A stretch of DNA of 64,000 bases from an uncultured Atopobiaceae bacterium (GCA_947625405.1 CANQOF010000005.1:48234-112233); one strand, 5' to 3'. Shown: positions 43,201 through 53,132, counted from the stretch's first letter. Notes: generated from the letters alone by a model not told the origin. Program-made: numbers and translations.

Positions 43201-44358
43201 ATGCGCGCTCTCAAGATCTTCAACGACATCGAATTCGCCCAGTTGCCCGAGGGCTACCGCATCACCGATGACATCGACGGCGCCGACGCGGTGATCGTGC
43301 GCTCGGCGGACCTCCATGAGATCGAGATCCCTCGCTCGGTGCGCTGCGTCGCGCGCGCGGGCGCGGGCACGAACAACATTCCGGTGGAGGAGCTCGCGAA
43401 ACGGGGCGTCGTCGTCTTCAACACCCCCGGCGCGAACTCGAACGCCGTGAAGGAGCTTGTGATCGGGCTTCTGCTCATGGGCTCTCGAAACATCCTCGAT
43501 TCCGTGATGTGGGCGCAGGCGCATGCGAACGATCGCGATGCCATCCACACCGCCGAGAAGTCGAAGAAGGCCTTCGTGGGGCGCGAGCTCATGGGCAGGA
43601 AGATCGGCGTCATAGGGCTTGGCGCGGTGGGCACGAAGGTGGCGAACGCCTGCGTGGCGCTCGGAATGGAGACCCACGGCTACGACCCCTACCTCACGGT
43701 GGACCACGCGCTCGAGCTCGACCGCGACGTGATCGTGGAATACGCGCTCGACGATCTCATCGACGAGGCCGACTACCTCACCGTCCACGTGCCGCGCACG
43801 AAGGGGACGATCGGCCTCATCGGCTCCGAGCAGCTCTCGCTCCTCGCGCCGGGCGCGCTCGTGTTGAACTACGCCCGCGAGGGCGTGATCGACGAGGACG
43901 CCATGGAAGCGGCGCTCGAGAGCGGCCAGGTGGAGACCTACATCACCGACTTCGCCACGCAGAAGGCGCTGCACATGCCCCGTACGCTCGTGACGCCCCA
44001 CACGGGCGCGGGCACGGTGGAGGCCGCGGCGAACTGCGCGCGCATGGCGCTCGACGAGGTGGTGGACTACCTCAATCGCGGCAACATCACGCACTCCGTG
44101 AACTTCCCCGACTGTTCGCTCGGCGCCGTGCGCGGCGCGAGCCGCATCGCGTGCCTTCACGAGAACAAGCCGGGTATGATCGGACAAATCACGACGATCC
44201 TCGCCGGTGCCGTGGCGAACGTGCAGCGCATGTCGAACGAGAACGCGGGCGCCTTCGCCTACACGCTCTTCGACACCGACGAGCATCTCGAGCGTGAGAT
44301 CGTGCAGCAGCTCAAGGCGATCGAGGGCATGAGTCGCGTGCGGGTGATCGCCTCGTAA
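43201..44358 (+). CDS. serA: D-3-phosphoglycerate dehydrogenase
   Basis: A 385-residue short-form SerA catalysing 3-phosphoglycerate to 3-phosphohydroxypyruvate. The NAD-binding motif is in GVIGLGAVGTKVAN. Active-site residues are in LNYAREGVID and the histidine in TPHTGAGT. A C-terminal ACT domain (IACLHENKPGMIGQITTILA) could sense serine. The ATG at 43201 has AGAAGG at good spacing; an ATG two codons earlier is too close to it. It is 23 bases after serC. Confidence 0.92.
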   Translation: MRALKIFNDIEFAQLPEGYRITDDIDGADAVIVRSADLHEIEIPRSVRCVARAGAGTNNIPVEELAKRGVVVFNTPGANSNAVKELVIGLLLMGSRNILDSVMWAQAHANDRDAIHTAEKSKKAFVGRELMGRKIGVIGLGAVGTKVANACVALGMETHGYDPYLTVDHALELDRDVIVEYALDDLIDEADYLTVHVPRTKGTIGLIGSEQLSLLAPGALVLNYAREGVIDEDAMEAALESGQVETYITDFATQKALHMPRTLVTPHTGAGTVEAAANCARMALDEVVDYLNRGNITHSVNFPDCSLGAVRGASRIACLHENKPGMIGQITTILAGAVANVQRMSNENAGAFAYTLFDTDEHLEREIVQQLKAIEGMSRVRVIAS

Positions 44359-44372
44359 GGGGGGGCACCAAG

Positions 44373-45602
44373 ATGGAGATTCATCCGTTTCGCGCGAAGC
44401 GGCCGGCGCCGGGCTTCGAGCGTCGCGTGACGTCGCTTCCCTACGACGTGGTGGATGTGGCGACGGCGCGCGAGCTTGTGGCCGCCGAGCCCATGAGCTT
44501 CCTCGCGGTGGATCTCCCGGAGCTCGCGTTTGGCGATGACGTGAACCCGCTCGCGCCGGCGATCTTCCATCGCGCTCGCACGGCGCTCGCGCGCCTCGAG
44601 GCGGCGGGGGCCCTCGTGGAAGACGAGGAGCCGGCGCTCTACGTCTACCAGCTCGTGTGGCGGGGCCATGTGCAAACGGGCCTCGTGGGCTGCTTCGCCG
44701 TGGACGACTATCTCTCGGGAAAGATAGCAAAGCACGAGGTCACGCGTGCCGAAAAGGAAGAGGGGAGGGTGCGCCACATCCGCGCCCTCGACGCGCAGAC
44801 GGGCCTCGTCTTCCTCACCTATCGCGCAGGCGAGGACGATGCGCTCACGCGCGCGCTCGCCGAGGTCGTGGAGGGCGAGCCGCTCTACGACTTCATCGAC
44901 GCCCACGGGGTCGAAAATCGCCTCTGGCGCCTCACGGGAGACGCCGCGAACGGCGTCGCCGATGCGGCGGCGGCAATCGAGCGGGTCTACATCGCAGACG
45001 GCCACCACCGCGCAGCCGCGGCGTCTCGCCACGCGCTTGAGCGGCGCAAGGCCGAAGGCGTGGACGTCGACGCGCCGCATGACGCGTCGTACGACTACTT
45101 CCTCGCGGGGCTCTATCCCGATCACGAGCTCACCGTGCTCGCCTACCATCGCGTGGTAGCCGACCGCGCGGGCCTCTCGAAAGACGAGCTCCTCCGCGCC
45201 GTGCGCGAGGCGGGCTATCGCGCTTCGGCGTGCGATTCGGCGCCTCGGCCGTCTCGCCCGGGAGAGGTAGGGCTCTTCACGGACGGCTCGTGGTGGTTGC
45301 TCGAAGATGAAAGGGCGCCGGCAGGCGCGCTTGACGTCGACGAGCTCCAGACGCGCGTGCTCGCCCCCATCCTCCGCATCGGCGACCCGCGCGAGGATCC
45401 TCGCATCTCGTTCATCGGGGGAAACGAGGAGAGCCACGCGCTCGAAGTGGCGGCGGGCGAGGAGGGCGTTGCGTTCCTCCTGCATCCCACCGAGGTTTCC
45501 CAGCTCATGGACGTGGCTGATGCGGGCGAGACCATGCCGCCGAAGTCCACGTGGTTCGAACCCAAGCTCAGAAGCGGCCTCTTGCTGCATCCGCTGTCGT
45601 AG
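44373..45602 (+). CDS. DUF1015 family protein
   Basis: The 409-residue protein begins with IHPFRAKRPAPGFERRVTSL and contains the family hallmarks SLPYDVVD, HEVTRAEKE and YIADGHHRAAAA. DUF1015 genes often travel with serC and serA, as here (14 bases after serA), so a role in serine metabolism is expected. The histidine-rich ADGHHR motif suggests a catalytic or nucleotide site, but I know of no firm biochemical assignment. A terminator follows 37 bases after the stop. Confidence 0.85.
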   Translation: MEIHPFRAKRPAPGFERRVTSLPYDVVDVATARELVAAEPMSFLAVDLPELAFGDDVNPLAPAIFHRARTALARLEAAGALVEDEEPALYVYQLVWRGHVQTGLVGCFAVDDYLSGKIAKHEVTRAEKEEGRVRHIRALDAQTGLVFLTYRAGEDDALTRALAEVVEGEPLYDFIDAHGVENRLWRLTGDAANGVADAAAAIERVYIADGHHRAAAASRHALERRKAEGVDVDAPHDASYDYFLAGLYPDHELTVLAYHRVVADRAGLSKDELLRAVREAGYRASACDSAPRPSRPGEVGLFTDGSWWLLEDERAPAGALDVDELQTRVLAPILRIGDPREDPRISFIGGNEESHALEVAAGEEGVAFLLHPTEVSQLMDVADAGETMPPKSTWFEPKLRSGLLLHPLS

Positions 45603-45639
45603 GTTTACTTTCAGCCCGAGTCTTTCGGTTCGCGAGAAA

Positions 45640-45679
45640 CCACCTTGCTCTGCGCGGCGCAGGGCAAGGTGGGCTTTTT
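45640..45679 (+). terminator. rho-independent terminator of the serCA operon
   Basis: CCACCTTGCTCTGCGC (45640-45655) pairs with GCGCAGGGCAAGGTGG (45657-45672) with one mismatch and a minimal loop, followed by GCTTTTTG. Position and T-run fit an intrinsic terminator. Confidence 0.8.
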
Positions 45680-45790
45680 GCGTGCAGCTCGAGGCGCACG
45701 CCCTGAGCTGCCGTTTTAGCCCTCCGGATGGGCTTAAGGTTCGGACGCGCGAAGACGCGCATCCGAAACCTTGCCATCCGGTTCAATGAA

Positions 45791-46774
45791 TCAGTCTTTG
45801 GATTCCGTGGTGGGAGCGTCCTCCGCTGCGGCGACCGCCTCGGCGAAGGCGTTTTCGGCGGTCTCGAAGTTCGCGAGCCTCTCGCTCTCGGTGCTCCCAT
45901 GGACCATCCGATCGCGTATGCCCTGCAAGCCCTCGCTTCGTTGCACCTGGGCGAGCACCCAGCGCACGCCGAAGTGGATCACCACCGCGCACGCCGCGAG
46001 GGCCACCGCGAGGGGCACCCACCAAAACGGGGATTCGAGGCTGGGGAGGAAGTAGCATGCCACGGAGGCCAAGGCTCCGGCGACGATGATCACGCGGTTC
46101 ACCGATTTCGAGCGCATGGCGTGGTACTTGGCCTCGAGCACGATGTCTCGCTCGGGACCCTTGTAGTACTGCTCGATGCGATAGATGCTCGTGCGCTGGA
46201 GCGCCTCGTAGTTGTAGAGGACGCTCTGCGCCACGCGATCGCCGAGGATGCCGTGCGCGATGAGCCACACGCCCACCGCCGCCACGCAGAAGCCGAAGCC
46301 GTTCGCGAGAAGCGGGAGCCTCGCCTCGTAGAGCGCGAACCAGAGCACGATGGCGCCCACGATGATCGCCGCGCCGAGGATGATGAAGCGACGCTGCGCG
46401 CGCCTCGCCTCGTGGATCTCCTCGGGGGTGAAGGCGAGGTCGGTATAGGGGTTCGCCTCCATGAAGGCCTCGTTGTCCTTGTGCGAGAACCTGAGCATCA
46501 CGATGCCGATCACCACGAGCGCGATGAGCGTGAACGAGGCGCTTACGTGCGTGTTCGAGAACTTGTACTGGATGAGCTGGTCGCTCTCGAAGTGGATGAA
46601 CCAGTCGAGCACCCAGGCCAGCCGCGAGGCGTCTTCTGATTCGATCGGCGGCAGGAGCATGCAGAAGCTGCTCACGCCGAGGGAGGCCACGAGCACGGCG
46701 AGGCCGAGCGGCGTCCAAAACGCCCGCTTGCGCACGTGGTATTCGTAGCCGTTGAAACGACGCTTCCCGGGCAT
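45791..46774 (-). CDS. multipass membrane protein of unknown function
   Basis: A 327-residue protein with hydrophobic helices near 20-42, 78-98, 128-150, 154-176, 228-246 and 250-270, separated by charged segments (RFSHKDNEAFMEANPYTD, HEARRAQRRF). The acidic C-terminus (AEAVAAAEDAPTTESKD) is probably cytoplasmic. I do not recognise a family. The ATG follows GAGGAGCGAGC. It is divergent from the phasin-like gene with about 95 bases between starts. Confidence 0.7.
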   Translation of the reverse strand: MPGKRRFNGYEYHVRKRAFWTPLGLAVLVASLGVSSFCMLLPPIESEDASRLAWVLDWFIHFESDQLIQYKFSNTHVSASFTLIALVVIGIVMLRFSHKDNEAFMEANPYTDLAFTPEEIHEARRAQRRFIILGAAIIVGAIVLWFALYEARLPLLANGFGFCVAAVGVWLIAHGILGDRVAQSVLYNYEALQRTSIYRIEQYYKGPERDIVLEAKYHAMRSKSVNRVIIVAGALASVACYFLPSLESPFWWVPLAVALAACAVVIHFGVRWVLAQVQRSEGLQGIRDRMVHGSTESERLANFETAENAFAEAVAAAEDAPTTESKD

Positions 46775-46868
46775 GCTCGCTCCTCGCCCCTCGTCCTTCC
46801 TGTGGCTATACCCGTTTGCGTGGGTATAGTCAGGGTGTAGCTGTGGATTTTCCGAAGGAAGGATCCCT

Positions 46869-47297
46869 ATGGCGGACAACGAGACCACGCCGCAGGTGCC
46901 TGGCGTAGACGACATCGCGAACACGCTCCACGCCATCTTCCTCGCGGGCGTGGGCGCCATCGCCGCGTCCACGGAGAAGGGCTCCGAGCTCTTCAAGAGC
47001 CTCGTGGACAAGGGCCAGGCCACCGTGGAGGAGGGCAAGGCGAAGAACGCCGAGCTCATCCAAAACGTCCAGACGCGCGTGGAGGACACGAAGAACGACG
47101 CCATTCGCGCGTATCTGAAGACGCTCTCGCCCGAGCAGCGCGCCTCGTTCGTGGCGAGCGTCCAGCGCGCGGCCGACGAGGCGGAGGAAGAGGCGAACAA
47201 GGCGGCCGGCGCGGCAGAGGATGCCGCCGATCAGGTGGCCGCCGAGGCGGTCTCCGTGGACCTCGACGCCGATTCCGAAGTCGACGACGAGGCATAG
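46869..47297 (+). CDS. phasin-like coiled-coil protein
   Basis: A 142-residue acidic, helical protein. Residues about 15-75 (IANTLHAIFLAGVGAIAAST, KGSELFKSLVDKGQATVEEG) resemble phasin/PhaI-type proteins that coat polyhydroxyalkanoate granules or interact with membranes. The tail is alanine/glutamate rich. The start follows GAAGGAAGGATCCCT. It is 39 bases before an AarF/UbiB kinase gene, a pairing seen in other actinobacteria and clostridia. No polyester synthase is in the window, so a granule role is doubtful. Confidence 0.65.
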   Translation: MADNETTPQVPGVDDIANTLHAIFLAGVGAIAASTEKGSELFKSLVDKGQATVEEGKAKNAELIQNVQTRVEDTKNDAIRAYLKTLSPEQRASFVASVQRAADEAEEEANKAAGAAEDAADQVAAEAVSVDLDADSEVDDEA

Positions 47298-47336
47298 GGC
47301 ACGATGCCCTAGGGCCGCACGCAGGCGAGCGCTCCC

Positions 47337-49109
47337 GTGGACACCCACATCCCATCAGAGATAGACGTCGAGGCGAGCCCTCTGGAGCCCGATGGCTCGC
47401 AGAAGATGGGCGATGAGACCCTCACCGCCGACGGCGAGGCGCTCACGGCCGACGGCGAGGAGATCACCCTCTCCCTCGTCGGCGAGCGCGTGCGCGAACC
47501 CAAGGTGGAGCGCCGCGCGCGCTCGGAGCGCCTTCGCGAGGTGCTCGGCATCGTGCGGCGCTACGACGTCCTCCATGGCCTCACGCCGGTGCAGTTCAAG
47601 GCCCTCCTCGAGGAGCTCGGCCCCACGTTCGTGAAGGCGGGGCAAATCCTCTCGATGCGCACGGAGATCATTCCTCCCGCCTTCTGTCGCGTGCTCGAGG
47701 AGCTCCGCACGAACGCGGAGGCCATGCCCTTCTCCGTGGTGGAGGGGGTGCTCGAGGAGGCCTACCATCGCTCGCTCGGCGAGGTCTTCGAGATGATCGA
47801 CCCCGTGCCGCTCGGAAGCGCCTCGATCGCGCAGGTGCACAAGGCGCGGCTCGTCTCCGGCGAGCTCGTGGCCGTGAAGGTGCAGCGCCCGCACGTGAAG
47901 GAGACGATGGCGCAGGACATCGAGGTGCTACGCCAGCTCGTGCGCCGGTTCGGCGCGCTCTTGAAGAGCCTCCAGGTGATGGACTTCCAGGGCATGGTCG
48001 ACGAGCTCTGGGAGAGCTTCACGGAAGAGACGGACTTCCTCGCCGAGGCGAGGAATCTCCGCGAGTTTCGCGAGGCGAACGCAAGCGTGGCCTACGTGAC
48101 GGCCCCCAAGCCCTACCTCTCGCTCTCCACGAGCGAGGTCCTCGTGATGGAGTACGTGGAGGGCATCTCCATCTCGAAGCCCGATGCGCTCGTGGCCAAC
48201 GGCTATGAGCTCGTGGACATTGGCGAGAAGCTCGTGGAGAACTACGCGAAGCAAGTGCTCGACGACGGCTACTTCCACGCCGACCCGCACCCCGGCAACA
48301 TCATGATCCGCGACCGCAAGATCGTGTGGATCGATCTCGGGATGATGGGGCGGCTCTCGTCGTATTACCGCGGGATCCTGCGGAGCATGATGCGCGCGGT
48401 GGCGAGCAAGGACACGCCCTCGCTCGCGCGCGACCTCCTCGCGCTCTCGCAATCGCGCGAGACCGGCGACGTGGATCGCTCGGCGTTGCTCTCCGACCTC
48501 GACCAGATCGTGGAGACCTACGGCTCCATCGATCTCGCGGAGCTCGATATCGGGCGCTTCCTCGGCGATCTCATCGCGCTCGCGCGGCGCTTCAACGTCG
48601 AGCTTCCGGGCGCGATGACGATGATCGCCCGCGGGCTCGTGACGCTCGAGGGCGTGCTCGACGAGTTCATCCCCGGGGTGTCGATGATCACCATCATGGA
48701 GGAGCACCTCGAGGGGCAGGTGGATCCGCTTGCCGAGGCCACGACCGAGCTCAAGGACCTCGCGCTCCAGAGCAGAAAGGCCCTCCACGGCACGCTTGAC
48801 GGCCTGTCGCAGTTGGGGCTCGTGGCCTCCATGCTCACGCGCGGTCAGCTCAAGGTGAACATGGACTTCTCCGGCTCCACGGACCCCGTGGACGACCTTT
48901 CGCACGTGGCCGACCGCCTCACGCTCGGCGTCATCGTCGCCGGTCTGCTCTTGGGAAGCGCGCTCCTCATCCAGTCCGGCGTGTCGGGCGGCATCCTCGC
49001 GCTCCCCATCGTGGGGCTCATCGGCTATGGCATCGCGCTCCTCATGGCCATCTACATCGCGTGGGATATTTGGAAGCGCCACCGACGGCGCAAACGGGGC
49101 GAGGCGTAA
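47337..49109 (+). CDS. ABC1/AarF/UbiB atypical kinase
   Basis: The 590-residue protein has UbiB-family motifs: FVKAGQILSMR (the KxGQ motif), GSASIAQVHKA in place of a glycine-rich loop, AVKVQRP, YFHADPHPGNIMI and VWIDLGMMGRLS. Two C-terminal membrane helices follow (LGVIVAGLLLGSALLIQ and beyond). UbiB homologues support ubiquinone synthesis, but no quinone genes are nearby, so a lipid-related role is possible. The GTG start has only a weak ribosome site. An ATG at 47406 is an alternative. Confidence 0.85.
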   Translation: MDTHIPSEIDVEASPLEPDGSQKMGDETLTADGEALTADGEEITLSLVGERVREPKVERRARSERLREVLGIVRRYDVLHGLTPVQFKALLEELGPTFVKAGQILSMRTEIIPPAFCRVLEELRTNAEAMPFSVVEGVLEEAYHRSLGEVFEMIDPVPLGSASIAQVHKARLVSGELVAVKVQRPHVKETMAQDIEVLRQLVRRFGALLKSLQVMDFQGMVDELWESFTEETDFLAEARNLREFREANASVAYVTAPKPYLSLSTSEVLVMEYVEGISISKPDALVANGYELVDIGEKLVENYAKQVLDDGYFHADPHPGNIMIRDRKIVWIDLGMMGRLSSYYRGILRSMMRAVASKDTPSLARDLLALSQSRETGDVDRSALLSDLDQIVETYGSIDLAELDIGRFLGDLIALARRFNVELPGAMTMIARGLVTLEGVLDEFIPGVSMITIMEEHLEGQVDPLAEATTELKDLALQSRKALHGTLDGLSQLGLVASMLTRGQLKVNMDFSGSTDPVDDLSHVADRLTLGVIVAGLLLGSALLIQSGVSGGILALPIVGLIGYGIALLMAIYIAWDIWKRHRRRKRGEA

Positions 49110-49169
49110 GGCGCCGCATGAGGCGCACTTGCCCAGCTGAGCAGCACCATCACGAGAGTGGGGAGAACC

Positions 49170-50963
49170 GTGGCCGAGAAACACACGCAGTGCGCAGACG
49201 AAGAGCGCCTCCAGCGGGAGATCCAAAAGGCCGTGGACGACCTCGCCTGGTGGCAGAAGACCGTCGTCTACGAGTGCTATCCCAAGAGCTTCCAAGACAC
49301 GCGCGGCCAAGGCACGGGCACGATCAAAGGCGTGACGGAGCACCTCGACTACCTCGAGCGCCTTGGCATCGGCGCCCTCTGGCTCACCCCGTTCTACCCC
49401 TCGCCGATGAAGGACAACGGCTATGACGTCGCCGATTACTGCGCCGTCAATCCGGAGTTCGGCACGATGGCCGACATGGAGGAGCTCATCTCCGAGGCGA
49501 AGAAGCGCGACATCCGCGTGATCGTGGACCTCGTGCTGAACCACACCTCCGACGAGCACCCGTGGTTCATCGAATCCTCTTCGAGCCGCGAGAACCCGAA
49601 GGCGGATTGGTACGTGTGGGTGGACCCGAAGCCCGACGGCTCGGAACCCACGAACTGGAGGGGCTGCTTCGGCGGCTCGGCGTGGACGTGGTGCGAGGCG
49701 CGCCAGCAGTACTACCTCCACACCTTCGGGAGCTACCAGCCCGACCTCAACTGGGAGAACCCCGACGTGCGCCACGCGCTCTACGACGCGGCGCGCTTCT
49801 GGCTCGATAAGGGCGTGAGTGGCTTTCGCATCGACGCCATCATCTACATCAAGAAGCCACCGCTTGAGGACGGCAAGGTGGACGCGCCCGACGGCCTCGC
49901 CTCCATCCACGACGTGGAGGCCTGCGTGCCGGGCATCATGGACTTCCTCTGGGAATTCAAGCGCGAGGTGATCGATGGCACGGACACCTTCACCATCGCC
50001 GAGGCCTCGAGCGTGACGCCCGACACGATCGGCGAATGGGTGGGGCAGGACGGCGTCTTCGACGTGGTGATCGAATACAGCGCGATCCACGTGATCCGCG
50101 GCGGCACCCCGCATTGGTTCGAGCGCCCCGGCTGGAAGCTCTCCGATCTCACGAGCACGATCACGCGCATCCAGAAGAACACGGCGGGGGATAAGTGGTG
50201 CTGCGTCTACCTCGAGAACCACGACCAACCGCGCTCGCCGAACCACTTCTTCCCACACGACGCGCGCTACGACGTGGAGGCGAAGCTCCTCGGGCTCGTG
50301 CTCCTCACGCTTCGCGGCACCCCCTTCATCTACCAAGGCGAAGAGCTCGCGATGACGAACCAGTACTACCCGCGCGTCGACGACTACAACGACGTGGAGA
50401 TGAAGGGGCAGTACCAGCAGGCGCTCGAGTACGGCATCAAGCCCGAGGAGGCCCTGCGCCTCGTGGCCGAGTACTCGCGCGACAACGCGCGATCGCCCAT
50501 GCAGTGGGATGGCTCGAGGAACGCGGGCTTCACCACGGGCGAGCCGTGGATGCGCGTGCACGACGACTACAAGACCGTAAACGCGGCGCACGAGGAGGAG
50601 AGCGCCGCCTCGGTGCTGAGTTGGTTCCGCCATCTCGTCTACCTGCGAAACCACTTCGCGATCCTCCTCGCTGGCGAGTATCGCGACCTCATGCCGGGAA
50701 GCGACACCCTCTACGTCTTCGAGCGAAGCCTCGCGGGCACGCGCGCCGTAGTGCTCGCGAACTTCACGAACGAAGAGCAGACCTACGACCCCGCGCTCGT
50801 GGCGGACGTGGAGCCGCACACCTCCTCGCTCGGCCTTCCCGAGAGCATCGTGGACGGGGTGCTTCGCTCCATGGAGGCCGTGCTCTACGTGTCGCCGTGC
50901 TATCTCGCGCCCAACTCCTGGCGGCGCACGCCCGATCGTGGGGCGCCTTTAGGCCGTCTTTAG
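49170..50963 (+). CDS. GH13 alpha-glucosidase / oligo-1,6-glucosidase family
   Basis: A 597-residue cytoplasmic GH13 enzyme of the GH13_31 kind (alpha-glucosidase, oligo-1,6-glucosidase, trehalose-6-phosphate hydrolase, dextran glucosidase). Conserved regions are visible: VVYECYPKSFQDT, VDLVLNHTSDEH, the nucleophile aspartate in GFRIDAI, the acid glutamate in TIAEASS and the stabilising aspartate in ENHDQPR. The GTG at 49170 is preferred (GGGGAG upstream). It would release glucose or glucose 6-phosphate from imported alpha-glucosides. No PTS gene is adjacent. Confidence 0.88.
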   Translation: MAEKHTQCADEERLQREIQKAVDDLAWWQKTVVYECYPKSFQDTRGQGTGTIKGVTEHLDYLERLGIGALWLTPFYPSPMKDNGYDVADYCAVNPEFGTMADMEELISEAKKRDIRVIVDLVLNHTSDEHPWFIESSSSRENPKADWYVWVDPKPDGSEPTNWRGCFGGSAWTWCEARQQYYLHTFGSYQPDLNWENPDVRHALYDAARFWLDKGVSGFRIDAIIYIKKPPLEDGKVDAPDGLASIHDVEACVPGIMDFLWEFKREVIDGTDTFTIAEASSVTPDTIGEWVGQDGVFDVVIEYSAIHVIRGGTPHWFERPGWKLSDLTSTITRIQKNTAGDKWCCVYLENHDQPRSPNHFFPHDARYDVEAKLLGLVLLTLRGTPFIYQGEELAMTNQYYPRVDDYNDVEMKGQYQQALEYGIKPEEALRLVAEYSRDNARSPMQWDGSRNAGFTTGEPWMRVHDDYKTVNAAHEEESAASVLSWFRHLVYLRNHFAILLAGEYRDLMPGSDTLYVFERSLAGTRAVVLANFTNEEQTYDPALVADVEPHTSSLGLPESIVDGVLRSMEAVLYVSPCYLAPNSWRRTPDRGAPLGRL

Positions 50964-51025
50964 GCAGCGCGGGCAAAGTGGGGCCCGCATGAACGGATCA
51001 CTCGAGCTTTGACGGTGGAGGCATC

Positions 51026-51703
51026 ATGCGGCTCTTGGTGGCAGAGGATGAGCGCGATCTCGCCGAGGTGATCGGCGTCTACCTCGAGCGCCATAACTTC
51101 GCCGTGGATGTGGTGAACGACGGCGCCGCGGCGCTCGCCCATGGCGAGACGGACGCCTACGACGCGATCATCCTCGACATCCTCATGCCGAAGATGGACG
51201 GCATCGAGGTGCTGAGGCGCCTTCGCGCCGAGGGCATCGCGACGCCGATCATGCTCCTCACGGCAAAGGGACAGAAGGCCGACCGCATCGCGGGCTTCGA
51301 CGCCGGCGCCGACGACTATCTGCCGAAGCCCTTCGCCCCCGACGAGCTCCTCGCGCGCGTGCGCGCCCTCCTTCGCCGCCGCGGCAGCTATCAGGCGCAA
51401 GTGCTCGCATTCGGCGATCTCTCGCTCGACACCGGCACCTCCACGCTCGCGGCGCCGAAGGGCTCGGTGGAGCTCCCTCGCCGCGAGTTCCAGATCCTCG
51501 AGCTCCTCATGGCCAACCCGTCGCGCGCCTTCAGCGCCGAGGAGATCCTCGAGCGGATCTGGGGATGGGACGCGGAGGCCGAGGTGAGCGTCGTGTGGGT
51601 GCACATCTCGAACCTCCGCAAGAGGCTCGTGGCGCTCGGATCGGCGGTGAGCATCAAGGCGTCGCGCGGGCTCGGCTACCGACTCGTGGAGGAGCGCGCG
51701 TGA
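51026..51703 (+). CDS. OmpR-family response regulator
   Basis: The 225-residue protein has a receiver domain with the phosphoacceptor D51 in IILDILMPKMDG, acidic pocket ED near residue 8 and the lysine in DDYLPKPF. A winged-helix DNA-binding domain follows (LPRREFQILELLMANPSRAF to ISNLRKRL). It overlaps the kinase gene by 4 bases (GTGA). ATG follows GGTGGAGGCATC. Targets unknown. Confidence 0.93.
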   Translation: MRLLVAEDERDLAEVIGVYLERHNFAVDVVNDGAAALAHGETDAYDAIILDILMPKMDGIEVLRRLRAEGIATPIMLLTAKGQKADRIAGFDAGADDYLPKPFAPDELLARVRALLRRRGSYQAQVLAFGDLSLDTGTSTLAAPKGSVELPRREFQILELLMANPSRAFSAEEILERIWGWDAEAEVSVVWVHISNLRKRLVALGSAVSIKASRGLGYRLVEERA

Positions 51704-53088
51704 GGCCAGAGGATCCGAGGAATCCCCAAGGCGCCGAGACGCCGAGCGCGAGGGGGGCGAAGCGTCCGCAGGGGCGCCTCGCCAAGCTCCGTCGGCGCTT
51801 CGTCGCGCTCACGATGCTCGCGGTCGTGGGGGTGCTCGTCTTCGTGGGGCTCGCGGTGAACGTGGCGAACTCCGTGGCCACGACGAGCGACCTCGACCAT
51901 CTCCTCTCCCTCATCTACTACAGCGAGGCGAACTCGCAGAGCACGCGCACCACGACCTCGCCGTACTTCGACGACGACCACGACGAGGAGGAGCTCGACT
52001 ACGACGATCTCGACGTGGACGACTGGGAGGACCTCGTCGGGGATGGCCCCAAGGGATTCTGGGAGCGCCCGCTCACGCAGGAGACCTCCTTCGCCACGCG
52101 CTGGTTCTCGGTGCGCTGGCAGCCGGGCGGCTCCATCGCGGAGGTGAACCTCGCGCACATCGCGTCCGTCTCGCAGGCCGACCTCCCCGTCTATGTGGCG
52201 GCGGCCACGAAGGCGGGGCCGGGCTTTGGCTGGGAGGGGGATTTCCGCTACCTCGTGGTGCAGGGCCAGACGCTTTCCGAGGCGATCTTCCTCGATGCGT
52301 CGGACGAGGTGCACGCGCTTTCCACCCTCGCGCTCCTCACCATCGGCGTGGTCGTGTTGAGCACCGCGGCCATCTTCGTGCTCGTCTGGGCGCTCTCGGG
52401 CTGGGTCGTGCGGCCCTTCGCCGAGGCCGATGAGAGGCAGCGCCGCTTCGTGACTGACGCATCGCACGAGCTCAAGACCCCGCTCGCGGTGATCCTCGCC
52501 TCCCTCGGCGTCCTCAAGATGGACGTGGGGGAGAACCGCTGGATCGCGAAGGCCGACGCCTCGGCGCAGCGCATGGGCGAGCTCGTGGACGAGCTCGTGA
52601 CGCTCTCGAGGCTCGATGAGGAGGGGGAGCGCGAGAAGGCCACCTTCGACGCGTCGATGGCGGTGAGCGACGTGGCCGAGGGCTTTCGCGACGTGGCCGA
52701 GGCGAAGGGCCATGCCCTCTCGCTCCGCATCGTGCCCGACCTCGCGTACACCGGCGATGCCGCGGGCCTCAGACAGATCGTCTCCGTGCTCCTCGATAAC
52801 GCGGTGAAGTACACCGCTCCCGGCGGGCAGATCACGCTTTCGCTCGAGCGCTTGCGCCGCAAGGGCCTCTTGCTTCGCGCGGAAAACCCCGCCGAGCCCA
52901 TGGATTCGGAGACCCTCTCGCACCTCTTCGATCGCTTCTGGCGCCCCGACACGTCACGCGCACGCGAGAGCGGCGGCTTCGGGATCGGCCTTTCCATCGC
53001 GCGGGAGCTCGCTGAATCATCCGGCGGCACGATCAGCGCCGAGCAGGACGCCTCCGGCATCCTCCGCTTCGACGTCACGCTGCCCTAA
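51700..53088 (+). CDS. sensor histidine kinase
   Basis: A 462-residue membrane kinase. Helix 1 is at about 35-57 and helix 2 at about 210-232. The extracytoplasmic domain includes a very acidic run (FDDDHDEEELDYDDLDVDD, about 90-108), a possible cation-sensing patch. The H-box has H256 in DASHELKTPL, the N-box is LLDNAVKYTAPG and the G-box is GIGLSIARELAESSGG. The linker after helix 2 is short and no clear HAMP domain is seen. The GTG overlaps the regulator stop. The pair forms a two-component system with unknown signal. Confidence 0.9.
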   Translation: MRPEDPRNPQGAETPSARGAKRPQGRLAKLRRRFVALTMLAVVGVLVFVGLAVNVANSVATTSDLDHLLSLIYYSEANSQSTRTTTSPYFDDDHDEEELDYDDLDVDDWEDLVGDGPKGFWERPLTQETSFATRWFSVRWQPGGSIAEVNLAHIASVSQADLPVYVAAATKAGPGFGWEGDFRYLVVQGQTLSEAIFLDASDEVHALSTLALLTIGVVVLSTAAIFVLVWALSGWVVRPFAEADERQRRFVTDASHELKTPLAVILASLGVLKMDVGENRWIAKADASAQRMGELVDELVTLSRLDEEGEREKATFDASMAVSDVAEGFRDVAEAKGHALSLRIVPDLAYTGDAAGLRQIVSVLLDNAVKYTAPGGQITLSLERLRRKGLLLRAENPAEPMDSETLSHLFDRFWRPDTSRARESGGFGIGLSIARELAESSGGTISAEQDASGILRFDVTLP

Positions 53089-53132
53089 AGCCCTTTCGTG
53101 GCATCAACTCGCAAAGAGCGTTTCGAATCACG

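Noticed and set aside
47928..50819. A 963-codon open frame on the minus strand
   Set aside because: It is antisense to ubiB and the GH13 gene, is rich in His/Arg/Val/Glu typical of reversed GC-rich coding sequence, and shows no domain.
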